From: Lichenicola sp965198655
GTDB lineage: Bacteria; Pseudomonadota; Alphaproteobacteria; Acetobacterales; Acetobacteraceae
DNA length: 64,000 nt
Reading direction: 5' to 3'
NCBI GenBank assembly: GCA_965198655.1
Contig: OZ240668.1
Coordinates: 62,001-126,000, forward strand
Shown in pieces: positions 8,037 to 17,643 of this stretch (position 1 is the first letter of the stretch; each line of letters opens with the position of its first letter). The position numbers and the translations under genes are program-made. The notes under the pieces are model-generated. The model was not told the origin of the DNA and searched no databases. It saw only the letters and a list, made by a program, of their open reading frames with translations.

Positions 8037-9162
8037 CCGGGCCCTGCCGCAGATGCGGCCGTAGCGCCTCGGCGACCCGCGCCGCGATCGCGGCGTAGGC
8101 TCGTCCCGCCTCGCCGTGCGGGTCCTGCGCCAGGATCGGCGTGCCCTCATCGCCGCTGGCGCGTATGTCGAGCAGCAGCGGCACCTCGCCCAGGAACGGC
8201 ACCCCCAGCTTGTCCGCTTCCGCACGCGCGCCGCCATGGCCGAACAAGGGCGTGCTGTGGCCGCAATTGGGACAGCAGAACACGCTCATGTTCTCGACGA
8301 TGCCCAGCACCGGCACCCGGGTCTTCTCGAACATCGCGACCCCGCGCCTGGCGTCGAGCAGGGCGATGTCCTGCGGCGTGGACACGATCACAGCACCCGC
8401 CAGCGCCACCTTCTGCGCCAGCGTGAGCTGGGCGTCGCCGGTTCCCGGTGGCATGTCGACCACCAGCACGTCGAGCGGGCCCCATTCCACCTCGCCCATC
8501 AACTGGGTCAGCGCGCCCATCACCATCGGGCCGCGCCAGATCATCGCCTTGTTCTCCTCGACCAGCAGCCCGATCGACATCGCCTTGACGCCCCAGGCCA
8601 ACATCGGGACCAGCCGCCCGTTCCGCACCTCCGGCTGGGTGGTCAGACCCAGCATGCGCGGCAGGCTGGGCCCATGGATGTCGGCGTCGAGCAGCCCGAC
8701 CGACAGCCCCAGCCGGGACAGGCCGATCGCCAAGTTGACCGCCGTGGTCGACTTGCCGACCCCGCCCTTGCCGGAGGCCACCGCGATCACCGCCCGCACC
8801 TCGGCCAGCAGCTTGGCCGGCGGCTCGGCGCCGCCCAGCCCAAGCGGCCTGTGGCCGCCGCCACCGCGGGGTGCCGGCGCGGGATCGGCGGCCGGGGCCG
8901 CCGGCCGGTGCGCGGTCAGCACCACGGTCGCGTTCAGCACCCCCGGCAGGGCGCGCAGCGCGCGCTCGGCCTGGTCGCGCACCGGTTCCAGCCCGGCGGC
9001 GCTGGCGCGATCGGCGCGGATCGCCACCTGCACCAGCCCGTTCTGCACCGAAACGCTTTCGACCAGCCCGGCCGCCAGGAGGTCGCGGTCCTGGTCCGGC
9101 ATGCGTAGCTGCCCCAGGGCTTGGCGCACCGCATGCTCCGTGGTCTCGTTCATCTCCGCCAT
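8005..9162 (-). CDS. mrp: Mrp/ApbC family iron-sulfur cluster carrier ATPase
   Basis: P-loop ATPase that binds and transfers 4Fe-4S clusters in the cytoplasm. The 385-residue protein has an N-terminal MIP18/DUF59-like domain (residues 5-90), a Pro/Gly-rich linker, the deviant Walker A ASGKGGVGKSTT near residue 132, DADIHGPSLPRMLG, VVDMPPGTGDAQLTL and the cluster-binding CPNCG motif. I start it at ATG 9162 (MAEMNETTE, GGAAAA upstream); ATG 9153 is three codons later. It is convergent with the MFS gene and divergent from opgC across 195 bases. Confidence 0.95.
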   Translation of the reverse strand: MAEMNETTEHAVRQALGQLRMPDQDRDLLAAGLVESVSVQNGLVQVAIRADRASAAGLEPVRDQAERALRALPGVLNATVVLTAHRPAAPAADPAPAPRGGGGHRPLGLGGAEPPAKLLAEVRAVIAVASGKGGVGKSTTAVNLAIGLSRLGLSVGLLDADIHGPSLPRMLGLTTQPEVRNGRLVPMLAWGVKAMSIGLLVEENKAMIWRGPMVMGALTQLMGEVEWGPLDVLVVDMPPGTGDAQLTLAQKVALAGAVIVSTPQDIALLDARRGVAMFEKTRVPVLGIVENMSVFCCPNCGHSTPLFGHGGARAEADKLGVPFLGEVPLLLDIRASGDEGTPILAQDPHGEAGRAYAAIAARVAEALRPHLRQGPVSAQPAPSGG

Positions 9163-9357
9163 CTGTTTTCCAATCGCCGATCGCCGTGCAGCGTACATCC
9201 CGGGGCCGCGTCGGGCCAACGCCGGGTGAAATGGGTCGATGCGGTGGCAAATCGCATCGGAAGGTAATCGTGCGGCGCGTGGCCCTGGCAACGCCGGCTC
9301 CGGCTCCATAGGTTGCCTCATGACGGATGGCGCGGAACCGGTCTGGCGGGAGGGCGG

Positions 9358-10581
9358 ATGGACATGAACGACCCGGTCCTGCCGCCGGCCGGCGCCCCGG
9401 CTCAAGCTCCGGCGCGGGCCCTGGCTCGGCCCGGCCGCGACCACCGGGTCGACGCGCTGCGCGGCGTGGCGCTGACCATGATGTTCTGCGACCACATCCC
9501 GCAGAACCTGCTGAACCGCCTGACCATACGCAACCTCGGCTTCTGCGACGCGGCCGAGATCTTCGTGCTGCTGGCGGGATACGCCTCCATGCTGGCCTAT
9601 GGCCGCGCCTTCGAGCGCGAGGGTGCCCGCACCGGCCTGCTCCGGCTCGGGCAACGCGTGCTGCGTCTCTACCTGTTCCAGATGGGGATGCTGGTCACCA
9701 CCGTGCTGGCGATCCGGGAATGGCGTCGTTACCATCCGGTGCCGGTCGACTTCCTCGAGCCGGAGCTGGCGCACGGCGTGCGCTCGTTCTGGCGGGTGCT
9801 GTCGCTGCAGGCGCTGCCGGGCAACCTCAACATCCTGCCCCTCTACATGGTGCTGCTGATCCTGTTCCCGGTGATCTATCTGGGCCTGCGTATCAACCGG
9901 TGGGCGGCGCTGGCGCTGAGTGCGGCGATGTGGCTGCTGATCAACCTCGACCCGCGCCTGAACCTGCCCAATTGGTTCGACCCGGACGGCTGGTACTTCG
10001 ACCCGTTCGCCTGGCAGTTCCTGTTCACCCTTGGCGCCTGGTCGGCGATCGAGACCGGACGCACCGGCGGCGACATCCCGCGCAACACCTGGCTGGTGGC
10101 GCTGTGCTGCTGCTATCTCGGCTTCAGCGCGGTGCAGTCCTTTCCCTGGGCGCAGTGGGGGCTGCCGGACCTGTCGCCGCTGCCGATGGACCCGCCGCAG
10201 AAGACCCCGCTTTCGCCGCTGCGGCTGATCGACGTGATGGCGATCTTCTACCTGGTGCAGAGCAGCCGCCTGGCCCGCACCCTGGCCGGCGGCCGTATCG
10301 GCCAAGTGCTGGCGGTCTATGGGCGCCACTCGCTGGAGGTGTTCTCGGTCGGCACCGTGCTCGACCTGCTGGCGCGCCTGGTGATGACCACCTACGGCAC
10401 CGGCTGGCCGATGCAGGTCGCCGTGAACGTGGTCGGGCTGGGCACCCTCTACCTGATGGCGAGCTGGCTCGATCGGCGCAAGCGGGAAGCCAAGCAGCGC
10501 GTCGCCCGGCGTGCCGCCGAGGCTGGGCAGGCGGCCGGACAGGCGGCCGTGGGAACCGGACGGGCGATGGGACGTCCTTGA
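9358..10581 (+). CDS. opgC: OpgC-domain membrane protein (periplasmic glucan modification)
   Basis: Integral membrane protein of 407 residues from the OpgC family of acyltransferase-like proteins. Known OpgC adds succinyl groups to osmoregulated periplasmic glucans. The family start RVDALRGVALTMMFCDHIPQ is clear, followed by LGFCDAAEIFVLLAGYASML and about ten hydrophobic segments. A charged Ala-rich tail follows the last one. Start at ATG 9358, preceded by GGGAGG; ATG 9364 is also possible. An SGNH hydrolase begins 7 bases downstream. The glucan backbone genes opgG and opgH lie 7 kb away, so the pathway is split. The substituent is inferred, not shown. Confidence 0.88.
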   Translation: MDMNDPVLPPAGAPAQAPARALARPGRDHRVDALRGVALTMMFCDHIPQNLLNRLTIRNLGFCDAAEIFVLLAGYASMLAYGRAFEREGARTGLLRLGQRVLRLYLFQMGMLVTTVLAIREWRRYHPVPVDFLEPELAHGVRSFWRVLSLQALPGNLNILPLYMVLLILFPVIYLGLRINRWAALALSAAMWLLINLDPRLNLPNWFDPDGWYFDPFAWQFLFTLGAWSAIETGRTGGDIPRNTWLVALCCCYLGFSAVQSFPWAQWGLPDLSPLPMDPPQKTPLSPLRLIDVMAIFYLVQSSRLARTLAGGRIGQVLAVYGRHSLEVFSVGTVLDLLARLVMTTYGTGWPMQVAVNVVGLGTLYLMASWLDRRKREAKQRVARRAAEAGQAAGQAAVGTGRAMGRP

Positions 10582-10588
10582 CGCGTCC

Positions 10589-11239
10589 ATGAGCCCCGGT
10601 CCGTCCTTGCCGGCGCCGCTGCCGCGCACCCGCCTGGTCCGCACCCACCCACCGGGGCCGGGCCGGCGCGCCCTGCGGCTGGTGGCGTTCGGCTCCTCCA
10701 CCACCGAAGGATACGGCGCCAGCAGTGCTGCGCACAGCTATCCCGCGGTCATGCGCCGCGCCCTGCTGCCGCACTTTCCCGGCGGCATCACGCTTGCCAA
10801 CCACGGGATCAGCGGCGAGTGCGCAATCGAGATGGACAGCCGGATCGGCGCGGTGGTCGCCGAGGAACCGGACCTCGTGCTGTGGCAGACCGGCTCCAAC
10901 GACGTAACCAGGCCGGTGCCGCTCGCCTTGTTCGAGCGGCTGACGCGCGACGGCATAGCCCGCCTCGAGCGCACCGGCGCCGACCTAGTGCTGATGGACC
11001 AGCAGTATGGCCGCGCGCTGGAGGAGGCGTCGGGGCTTCCCGCCTATCGCGACGCCCTGCACCGGCTCGGCGCCGAGGCCGGGGTGGCGGTGTTCGGGCG
11101 CTATGCGCTGATGCGGGCCTGGTGCGACGGCGTCGCCTTCACCCTAGACACCTTGTCGCCGGACGGGACCCACATGGCCGATCCGGGCTATGCGCTGCTG
11201 GGCGAGGCGGTGGCAGACTGGGTGCTCGCCCGAACCTGA
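10589..11239 (+). CDS. SGNH/GDSL-family hydrolase
   Basis: A 216-residue esterase-like protein of the SGNH fold. Block I is FGSSTTEG (nucleophile Ser in a G-S-S-T variant of GDSL). Block II is NHGISGE, block III is TGSNDV, and block V is DGTHM, giving the Ser-Gly-Asn-His set. No clear signal peptide is visible; the N-terminal 35 residues are Pro/Arg-rich. The gene starts 7 bases after the opgC stop, so the two are probably co-transcribed. A role in adding or removing acyl groups on periplasmic glucans is a reasonable inference but would need export. Confidence 0.85.
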   Translation: MSPGPSLPAPLPRTRLVRTHPPGPGRRALRLVAFGSSTTEGYGASSAAHSYPAVMRRALLPHFPGGITLANHGISGECAIEMDSRIGAVVAEEPDLVLWQTGSNDVTRPVPLALFERLTRDGIARLERTGADLVLMDQQYGRALEEASGLPAYRDALHRLGAEAGVAVFGRYALMRAWCDGVAFTLDTLSPDGTHMADPGYALLGEAVADWVLART

Positions 11240-11337
11240 CGCCCCGTTGTTCCCCGCCGCCAGGCTCTTGCCGCAGGACGGGACGCGTGAGCAGATCGGG
11301 CGAAGAGTGCTGCCGTATGCAGGAGACCGACCGAGCC

Positions 11338-13032
11338 ATGCGCTTCACCACCTCCTCCGGCGGAAGCGCGTGCGGCCGTCCGGATCGTTCCAGGGGCACG
11401 AGCAGCTTCGGACGCCGCCTGCTGGCCTCCAGCCTGCTGTCGTCGGTCCTGATGCTCGGCGGCGGGCTCGCCTTGCCGGTGGCGGCGCCCATGCCGGCCC
11501 TGGCGCGCGGCGCGCCGGACAGCTTCGCCGACCTCGCCGCCCGGCTGCTGCCGTCGGTGGTCAACATTTCCTCCACCGGCACCGCCAGCGACGATAGCGA
11601 GGACGACGACGAGGGCGACCTGCCGAGCGCGCCCGCCGCGCCCGACAAGGGGCGGAACAACAAGAACGGCGACAAGGGCGAGCCGGCCGTGCCCGCCTTT
11701 CCGCCCGGCTCGCCGTTCGAGAAGTTCTTCCACGACTTCATGAACCGTCACGGGGGCCCGGGCGGCGGCCAGGGCAACGGGCATGGCGGCGAAGGCGGAA
11801 GCGGCCAGGCGGCGCCCGGACGCCGGATGCAGAGCCTGGGATCGGGCTTCGTGATCGACCCGTCCGGCCTGATCGTGACCAACAACCACGTCATCAAGGG
11901 CGCCGACCTCATCACCGTGACGCTGCAGGACGACACCGTGCTGAAGGCCCGCCTGCTCGGCCACGACGACAAGACCGACTTGGCACTTCTCAAGGTGGAG
12001 CCGGCGCACCCGCTGCCGGCGGTGGCGTTCGGCGACAGCGACAAGGCGCGGGTGGGCGACTGGGTGATGGCGATCGGCAACCCGTTCGGCCTGTCCGGCA
12101 CCGTGACCGCCGGGATCGTGAGCTCGCGCGGCCGGTCGTTCGACAACGGTCCCTATGACGAGTTCATCCAGACCGACGCGCCGATCAACCGCGGCAACTC
12201 CGGCGGCCCGCTGTTCGACATGGACGGGGGCGTGATCGGCATCAACACCGCGATCTACTCGCCCTCCGGCGACTCGATCGGCATCGGCTTCTCGATCCCC
12301 TCCAACGAGGCGCGTACGGTGATCGACCAGCTGCGCCGGTTCGGCAAGGCCAGCCGCGGCTGGATCGGGGTGCGGATCCAGGACGTGAGCCAGGACATCG
12401 CCGACAGCCTGGGGCTCAAGACGCCCAAGGGCGCGCTGCTCGCCGGGCTGGAGGCGGACGGGCCGGCCGCGAAGGCCGGGATGAAGACCGGCGACGTGCT
12501 GCAGCAGGTCGGCGGCAAGGCGGTGGACGGACGCAGCCTGCCGCGCATCGTCGGCGAAACCCCGGTGGGACAGACCGTGCCGGTGGTGCTGTGGCGCGAC
12601 GGCCATCCGCTGACGCTGCCGGTCACGATCCGGGCGTTCCCCGACGATGCCGCTGCCTCGGCGGCTCCACCGGTCGTCAGGAAGCCGGCGCCGCCGGCCT
12701 CGGTCGACTTGGCTGGGCTCGGCATGACGCTGGCGCCGCTCGACGACCTGCTGCGGCAGAAGTACCAGATCGCCGACACCCAGAAGGGGGTGGCGGTGAC
12801 GGGGGTGGCCGGCAGCGGCGTCGCCGCCGACCGCGGCATCCATGCCGGCGACGTGATCGTGGAGGTGCAGCAGACCGAGGTGTCCTCGCCGGCGCAGGTG
12901 CAGAACGGCATCGACGAGGCGCGACGGCAGCACCGGCCCTCGGTGGTGATGCTGGTGCAGAGCGGCGACGGCATGCGCTGGGTGCCGCTGCCGATCACCG
13001 GCGCGCCGGCCGCCGGCAAGGCGCCGGGCTGA
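11338..13032 (+). CDS. DegP/MucD-type periplasmic serine protease (HtrA family)
   Basis: Periplasmic quality-control protease of 564 residues. There is a long signal region (RRLLASSLLSSVLMLGGGLA...ALARG), then an Asp/Gly-rich low-complexity stretch. The trypsin-like domain has H184 (NNHVIKGAD), D214 (KTDLALLKVE) and S288 (GNSGGPL). Two PDZ domains follow, roughly residues 340-430 and 460-550. An unusual feature is the acidic and then Gly/Asn-rich insert around residues 80-155 before the protease core. ATG 11338 is chosen; ATG 11317 (MQETDRAM) is in frame and also possible. It is followed 9 bases later by the FUSC gene. Confidence 0.93.
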   Translation: MRFTTSSGGSACGRPDRSRGTSSFGRRLLASSLLSSVLMLGGGLALPVAAPMPALARGAPDSFADLAARLLPSVVNISSTGTASDDSEDDDEGDLPSAPAAPDKGRNNKNGDKGEPAVPAFPPGSPFEKFFHDFMNRHGGPGGGQGNGHGGEGGSGQAAPGRRMQSLGSGFVIDPSGLIVTNNHVIKGADLITVTLQDDTVLKARLLGHDDKTDLALLKVEPAHPLPAVAFGDSDKARVGDWVMAIGNPFGLSGTVTAGIVSSRGRSFDNGPYDEFIQTDAPINRGNSGGPLFDMDGGVIGINTAIYSPSGDSIGIGFSIPSNEARTVIDQLRRFGKASRGWIGVRIQDVSQDIADSLGLKTPKGALLAGLEADGPAAKAGMKTGDVLQQVGGKAVDGRSLPRIVGETPVGQTVPVVLWRDGHPLTLPVTIRAFPDDAAASAAPPVVRKPAPPASVDLAGLGMTLAPLDDLLRQKYQIADTQKGVAVTGVAGSGVAADRGIHAGDVIVEVQQTEVSSPAQVQNGIDEARRQHRPSVVMLVQSGDGMRWVPLPITGAPAAGKAPG

Positions 13033-13041
13033 CGAACCGCG

Positions 13042-14157
13042 ATGTCCGACCGCGCCGTCCGGGACGGGTCCGGGCCGACCGCCCTCGTCACCCCTGCCTG
13101 GAGCCGGATCCTGCGCTGGACGCCGGAGCTGCGGCAGGCGGTCCGGACCCTGGTCTCGGTGTTCCTGTCCGACGTGGTCGCCCAGGTGCTGCACCTGCGC
13201 GAACCGTATTGGGCGCTGATCACCGCGGTGATCGTCACCCAGGCCCGTATCAGCTCGACCCTGGAAGCCGGCCGCGACCAGATCATCGGCACGCTGGTCG
13301 GCGCCGTGGCGGGTGCGGGCGCGATCGCGCTGTCCCTGGCCGGGCTGCCGAAGCTGCCGGTGTTCGCCGTGCTGCTGGTGCCGCTGGCGCTGCTGGCCGC
13401 GTTCAAGCCGAACCTGCGCCTGGCCGGCGTCACCCTGGTGGTGGTGTTCCTGTTCCCGGCGCAGGGCGGGCCGTTCAGCCGTCCGGTCGACCGCGTGCTG
13501 GCGATCCTGGTGGGTGCCGTGGTGTCGCTGGCGGTGTCCTACTTCGTGTTCCGCACCCGCGCCCGCCAACTCGTGTTCAAGGCCGCCTCGGACATGCTCG
13601 CCACCGTGGACGCCACCCAGACGGCGGTGCTGACGAGGCGGGTGGCGATGGACGAGGTCGAGCGGCTGAACGACAGGAGCAGCGAGGCGCTGCGGGCGCT
13701 GGTGGCGGCGATCGCGGAGGCCAACCGCGAGCGCTTCGCCGTGGTCGAGCGGCACGACCCGCTGATGGAGCGGCTGGCGCCGATGCTGCGCCGCCTGCAG
13801 AGCGACGTCCTGTTCGTCGCGCGCGCCCTGGACGAGACCGCGACGGCGGACGAGCCGCCGGTCCCGGCCCTGGCCGAGGTGTCGACCACGGTGTCAGCCG
13901 CGTTCCGGTCGCTGCAGGCAGCGCTCGACCGGGAATCGCAGTCGCGCAAGCATGACGCCGAGCGGCTGGTGTCGGAGGCGCAGGCCCTGTCCGGCAGGCT
14001 CGACCGGCTGGGCGACGAGGCCGGACCGCTGGCCCGCTTCACCCTGCAGATGCTCAGCCGGGACGTCGCCGACGTTGCCGCCGCGTTGATGCCGGAGCAG
14101 CCCTCGACGGACCAGATGACGGGACCCGCGAAGACGCCCGTCGCGTCGAGCCGGTAA
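13042..14157 (+). CDS. FUSC/aromatic acid exporter family membrane protein
   Basis: A 371-residue protein with an N-terminal membrane half (about six hydrophobic segments between residues 30 and 170) and a C-terminal soluble helical half. YWALITAVIVTQARISSTLEAG in the first part and LGTLVGAVAG-type repeats match the FUSC/ArAE family, whose characterised members export aromatic acids. Only one membrane block is present, so this is the short form that probably dimerises. The C-terminal part is rich in Glu/Arg/Ala heptad-like sequence, which suggests coiled coil. It likely shares a transcript with the DegP gene. Confidence 0.82.
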   Translation: MSDRAVRDGSGPTALVTPAWSRILRWTPELRQAVRTLVSVFLSDVVAQVLHLREPYWALITAVIVTQARISSTLEAGRDQIIGTLVGAVAGAGAIALSLAGLPKLPVFAVLLVPLALLAAFKPNLRLAGVTLVVVFLFPAQGGPFSRPVDRVLAILVGAVVSLAVSYFVFRTRARQLVFKAASDMLATVDATQTAVLTRRVAMDEVERLNDRSSEALRALVAAIAEANRERFAVVERHDPLMERLAPMLRRLQSDVLFVARALDETATADEPPVPALAEVSTTVSAAFRSLQAALDRESQSRKHDAERLVSEAQALSGRLDRLGDEAGPLARFTLQMLSRDVADVAAALMPEQPSTDQMTGPAKTPVASSR

Positions 14158-14254
14158 CGGAACTCGATCGTCCCGGCCCGCATCCCCGGCCCTGGTGCTG
14201 CGCCGCGTAGACCGTCATCCGATTGAAACGGATCGGTGGATCCGGCAAAGGCGC

Positions 14255-14389
14255 CTACGCGGACGACATGCTTTGATGTCGTGACTTCAGGGAAATCAGC
14301 CGCTCGGCCACGAGGCCGATCATCTCGCGCAGGAACCGCGCGTCGGAGCCTTCGATTGCGAGAACGACGATCGCATCCGCAATCGTCAC
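14255..14389 (-). pseudogene. Remnant of an IS256-family transposase N-terminus
   Basis: Forty-four codons read VTIADAIVVLAIEGSDARFL followed by REMIGLVAERLISLKSRHQS. D-A-R-F-L-R-E-M-I-G-x-x-A-E-R-L matches the start of IS256/mutator-type transposases, which continue with the catalytic domain. Here the frame stops at 14255 and no further transposase sequence is seen on either side. The rest of the gap 14158-14680 shows no gene I can support. Confidence 0.5.
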
Positions 14390-14680
14390 GATGATCTCAG
14401 GATTGCGCGTCGCGACCCGGCCCGATCCCGTCGCGGCCGGCGCTTCGTCTGCGCGTCATTGCCGGGGATGCGATCGACGCCGTCAACAGGACCCTTTCGA
14501 GGGCACCGGTCGGAGTTGTGCTTCGGCATCTCGACGGCGTGGCCGAGGGTTCACCTGCTTGCCGTGCGGTCCTCATCGACCAACACCGCGCAAATGCCGA
14601 CGAAGTTAATAATTCTCGCTTTGCACTTGCACGGGAATCGTAAGCATTTACCTAACCGCCAGGTAGTCCAGAGAGCCAAG

Positions 14681-16711
14681 ATGCGAAAAGATGTATTGGT
14701 ACCGGTCATAAGTTTAGTTGCGTTCATGGCTGCGTCCAATGTGCTAGGCTCGGAACTTCAGCAGCCGACTCCGCTCGTCACGCACGGGCTTTCGGTCGGC
14801 TCGTCGCGCGGCTCGACCGATCCGATCGGCGCGACCACCTGCTCCAACCTTGCGCCGCCGGCGGGCAGGGTCGACGAGGCCCAGGTGGTCGTCCGGAACG
14901 CGGACCGCCCCGATGTCGGCCCCTACACGGTCACGCTTCCGGGGTATGGAACCGGAACGGCGCCGAACGCGCCGCAGTCCTACCGGCCGTTCCTGGTCAC
15001 CGCCTCGCCCGGTGACTCGATCCGCTTCGACATCGTCAACCAGCTCGACACCGGAAGCCTCAACGAGAACGACACCAATCTGCATACGCACGAGTTGATC
15101 GTCCCGCCACGTCCCTGCACGCCGCTCGGCGACTACATCTTCGTCAACGACTCCTCGGGCTCGACCACGTCCTACCGGATCGACGTTCCTCCGACCCTGC
15201 CGGGGAACATGTTCAGCAGCCTTTCGACGCCGCGCCCCTATCCGTCCGGCCTCTACTGGTTTCATGGCCACATCCATGAGTATACCGATGACGAGGTCGG
15301 ATCCGCCGAGTCCGGGATCATCTACATCGGCAACCTTCTCGCCGAGCTGCGCGCGGCTCCCGACCTCGACCCGGCCACGAGCAACACGCTCGCCAACACC
15401 GACGTCCTCTACATGGGGCTGCGCGACATACAGCTTGCCGTGCCGTTCGGCGCGACGCCGGACAAGGTGTCTCCCGGGCAGCGTGCCCAGTGGATCAGCA
15501 GGCAGGACTACAATGTCGGCGCCTGCTTGCCCAACGCCAATCCTCCGATCCCCTTCCCGCTCCAGTTCTCCGGTCCTGGCTATTGCGGACACCACATCAC
15601 CTTCATCGGCGGCAAGGCCAACGTGCTGCAGGACACGGTGTGGATGTTCACGGTCAACGGCCAGTACAACCCGACGGTGACGATGAGGCCGGGACGCGAC
15701 CAGATCTGGCGCATCAACAACCTCAGCCCGAACCTGACCTATGTGCTTGAGCTCGACGACAACGCGACCGGCCAGGCGCAGGCCATCACGGCCCTGGCCT
15801 ATGACGGCATCGTCGCCGGGAGCAACGCCACCGGCAACGCCGACCTGAAGGTGGGCGTCCCGGAAGCCCGGCTTCTGCTGACGCCGGGCAACCGCATCGA
15901 GGTGCTCGTGCCGAACGCGGGCGGACCCACCGGCCGACAGTTGACCTTGCGCACCATCGGCATCACGACCGGAGCGCAAGGCGCGCCCTGGCCGCGCATC
16001 GACATCGCCAAGGTCGTCATGCCCCCCGGTCCGTCGCCGTTCGCCGGCTTGCCGATCAACGTGACGCTTCCCGGCCTGGCGCCGAGCCTGACGCCGCCGG
16101 CGGCCGTGGCGTCGAACGCTCCGCCCCCGGCCAACTGCGCCGTGCTGCCGCCCGGAGGCTCCGCGCACCGCTTGATCGAGTTTCTCGACGGGCCCAACCA
16201 GGGAGAGTACGAGATCGGCAGTCAGGTGGTCGACCGCTTCGACCAGCCGATCGGATCGGCCTCGAACACCATCCAGCCCCAGCAGTTCCCGATGGCGGCG
16301 ATGGACGTGCCGGACGTCATCCCGCACATCTGCGCACGGCTCGGCGACCAGGAGGTTTGGGAGATCGTCAACCTGTCCGGCGAGATGCACAACTTCCACA
16401 TCCACCAGTCCAAGTTCCGCTTGAGCCGGCCGGAGGACAGCGGGGCTCCGGTGACCCTTCTTGCCGGCGCGTATCAGGATCCGTCCAGCTTGATTTCTCC
16501 CTATGTCCCGGAGCTGACGGAGTCCTCGAATACCACCACCACGGACATCTGGCGCGACGTGATCGCTCTTCCTCCCTATGGCGGACGCGTGTTCGTCACC
16601 ATTCCCTTCTACTCGCCGTCGCAGGTCGGCAACTTCGTCTACCACTGCCACATCTTTTCCCATGAGGTCGGGGGGATGATGGCGGTGGTCCAGGTTTACA
16701 ACCCGTCCTAG
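14681..16711 (+). CDS. Multicopper oxidase, exported
   Basis: Extracytoplasmic oxidase of 676 residues. Signal sequence MRKDVLVPVISLVAFMAASN ends near VLGSEL. All copper-ligand motifs are present: HTH at 135-137, HGH at 195-197 followed by H199, HNFHIH at 570-575, and HCHIFSH at 655-661 followed by GGMM, the type 1 site with a likely methionine axial ligand. Long loops between cupredoxin domains make it larger than CueO (about 520 residues), so laccase, copper oxidase or manganese oxidase activity cannot be separated. The upstream 80 bases are AT-rich compared with the surroundings. An IS256-type remnant lies on its 5' side, which hints at acquisition. Confidence 0.93.
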   Translation: MRKDVLVPVISLVAFMAASNVLGSELQQPTPLVTHGLSVGSSRGSTDPIGATTCSNLAPPAGRVDEAQVVVRNADRPDVGPYTVTLPGYGTGTAPNAPQSYRPFLVTASPGDSIRFDIVNQLDTGSLNENDTNLHTHELIVPPRPCTPLGDYIFVNDSSGSTTSYRIDVPPTLPGNMFSSLSTPRPYPSGLYWFHGHIHEYTDDEVGSAESGIIYIGNLLAELRAAPDLDPATSNTLANTDVLYMGLRDIQLAVPFGATPDKVSPGQRAQWISRQDYNVGACLPNANPPIPFPLQFSGPGYCGHHITFIGGKANVLQDTVWMFTVNGQYNPTVTMRPGRDQIWRINNLSPNLTYVLELDDNATGQAQAITALAYDGIVAGSNATGNADLKVGVPEARLLLTPGNRIEVLVPNAGGPTGRQLTLRTIGITTGAQGAPWPRIDIAKVVMPPGPSPFAGLPINVTLPGLAPSLTPPAAVASNAPPPANCAVLPPGGSAHRLIEFLDGPNQGEYEIGSQVVDRFDQPIGSASNTIQPQQFPMAAMDVPDVIPHICARLGDQEVWEIVNLSGEMHNFHIHQSKFRLSRPEDSGAPVTLLAGAYQDPSSLISPYVPELTESSNTTTTDIWRDVIALPPYGGRVFVTIPFYSPSQVGNFVYHCHIFSHEVGGMMAVVQVYNPS

Positions 16712-16808
16712 ACGTCGAGGCTCCCGCTGTCCCGCATGGGGCGGCGGGCAGCCGCGACCATCGGCCCGTGCTTCGCGTCGCAGACTGTCTTGTATGGGAG
16801 CGCCGGCC

Positions 16809-17378
16809 TCAGCGCGGAGTGGCGGTCGGCGCGTTGGCCGGCATGGCGGCGTTGGACGCGCCCGGCTGCGGCGTGCCGCTCGGCGATCCCGGGGCCACCA
16901 CGCCCTGGTTCGCGTTGCCGAAGCTGCCGGCGTGGATGCCGGGCGTACCGGCAGCACCGACCTGCACCGGATGCTGGTCGAGCCAGGCCAGGCAGGTGCG
17001 CACGATCGGCGCGCAGTAGGAGCTGGGCGCCAGCGTCGCGTTCTTCTCGCCGGAGTAGAGCAACCGGCTGACATGCCCGTTATCGACCCGGAACGTGGCG
17101 TGGCAATAGCCGCCGTTCGAGAAGGCGAGCCCGCCCACGACCGGCACCGCGTAGCTCGTCGAGCTGCTGGAGGTGGCGTAGTAGGTCAGCACGTCGGTGC
17201 CGCCGAAGCTTGCATGCTGGTCGGGCACGCCGAGGCAGGACTCCAGGTCGACCTCGCTCAGGCCGATCAGGCGCTTCTGCGCGTGCTCGGCGATGCCTGA
17301 ATCCTGGATGGCGCAGGCGCCGAGCAGCGGCAGCAGGACAGGCAGCAGGTGTCGGGACGCGACGACGGAAGGTGGCAA
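16809..17378 (-). CDS. Predicted lipoprotein, possibly SmpA/OmlA-like fold
   Basis: I choose TTG 17378, preceded by AGAGGT, because it gives a lipoprotein signal MPPSVVASRHLLPVLLPLLG with cysteine immediately after (LLGAC lipobox). The mature part contains RLIGLSEVDLESCLGVPD, FGGTDVLTYYATSSSSTSY and GGYCHATFRVDNGHVSRLLY. A helix, then a beta-rich stretch with a short 'xxGxPD' turn, resembles the SmpA/OmlA (BamE) fold. That resemblance is weak. The last 50 residues are a Pro/Ala/Gly-rich tail. Length 189 residues. The gene is divergent from opgG across 265 bases and convergent with the multicopper oxidase. Confidence 0.7.
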   Translation of the reverse strand: MPPSVVASRHLLPVLLPLLGACAIQDSGIAEHAQKRLIGLSEVDLESCLGVPDQHASFGGTDVLTYYATSSSSTSYAVPVVGGLAFSNGGYCHATFRVDNGHVSRLLYSGEKNATLAPSSYCAPIVRTCLAWLDQHPVQVGAAGTPGIHAGSFGNANQGVVAPGSPSGTPQPGASNAAMPANAPTATPR

Positions 17379-17643
17379 CTCTGACCTCTGGCTCGGGAAT
17401 GATGACGGGGAGGAACGTCCTCGCCGCCTCGACGGTTCGTGCCGCATCCCGCGGCGGACGTCCTCCCGGCCGTTCCGGCCGTGTGCCCGGCGATGCGCCG
17501 CGCCCAGGGCGATCCGCCCGCTGCCGTAAGCGCTCCGGCGTCTCAATCTCGATACGGTTCCGGCACCCCGGGCGCCGTGAAAATGACACAGCCCGATCCT
17601 AGCACGCTCCGCTATGACTACGCCGAGCGGCTGGAAAGGATAG

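Noticed and set aside
9163..10704. Long minus-strand open frame continuing upstream of mrp across opgC
   Set aside because: It is antisense to opgC, has no family motif, and Gln/His/Arg-rich composition typical of reversed GC-rich coding sequence; mrp itself starts at 9162.
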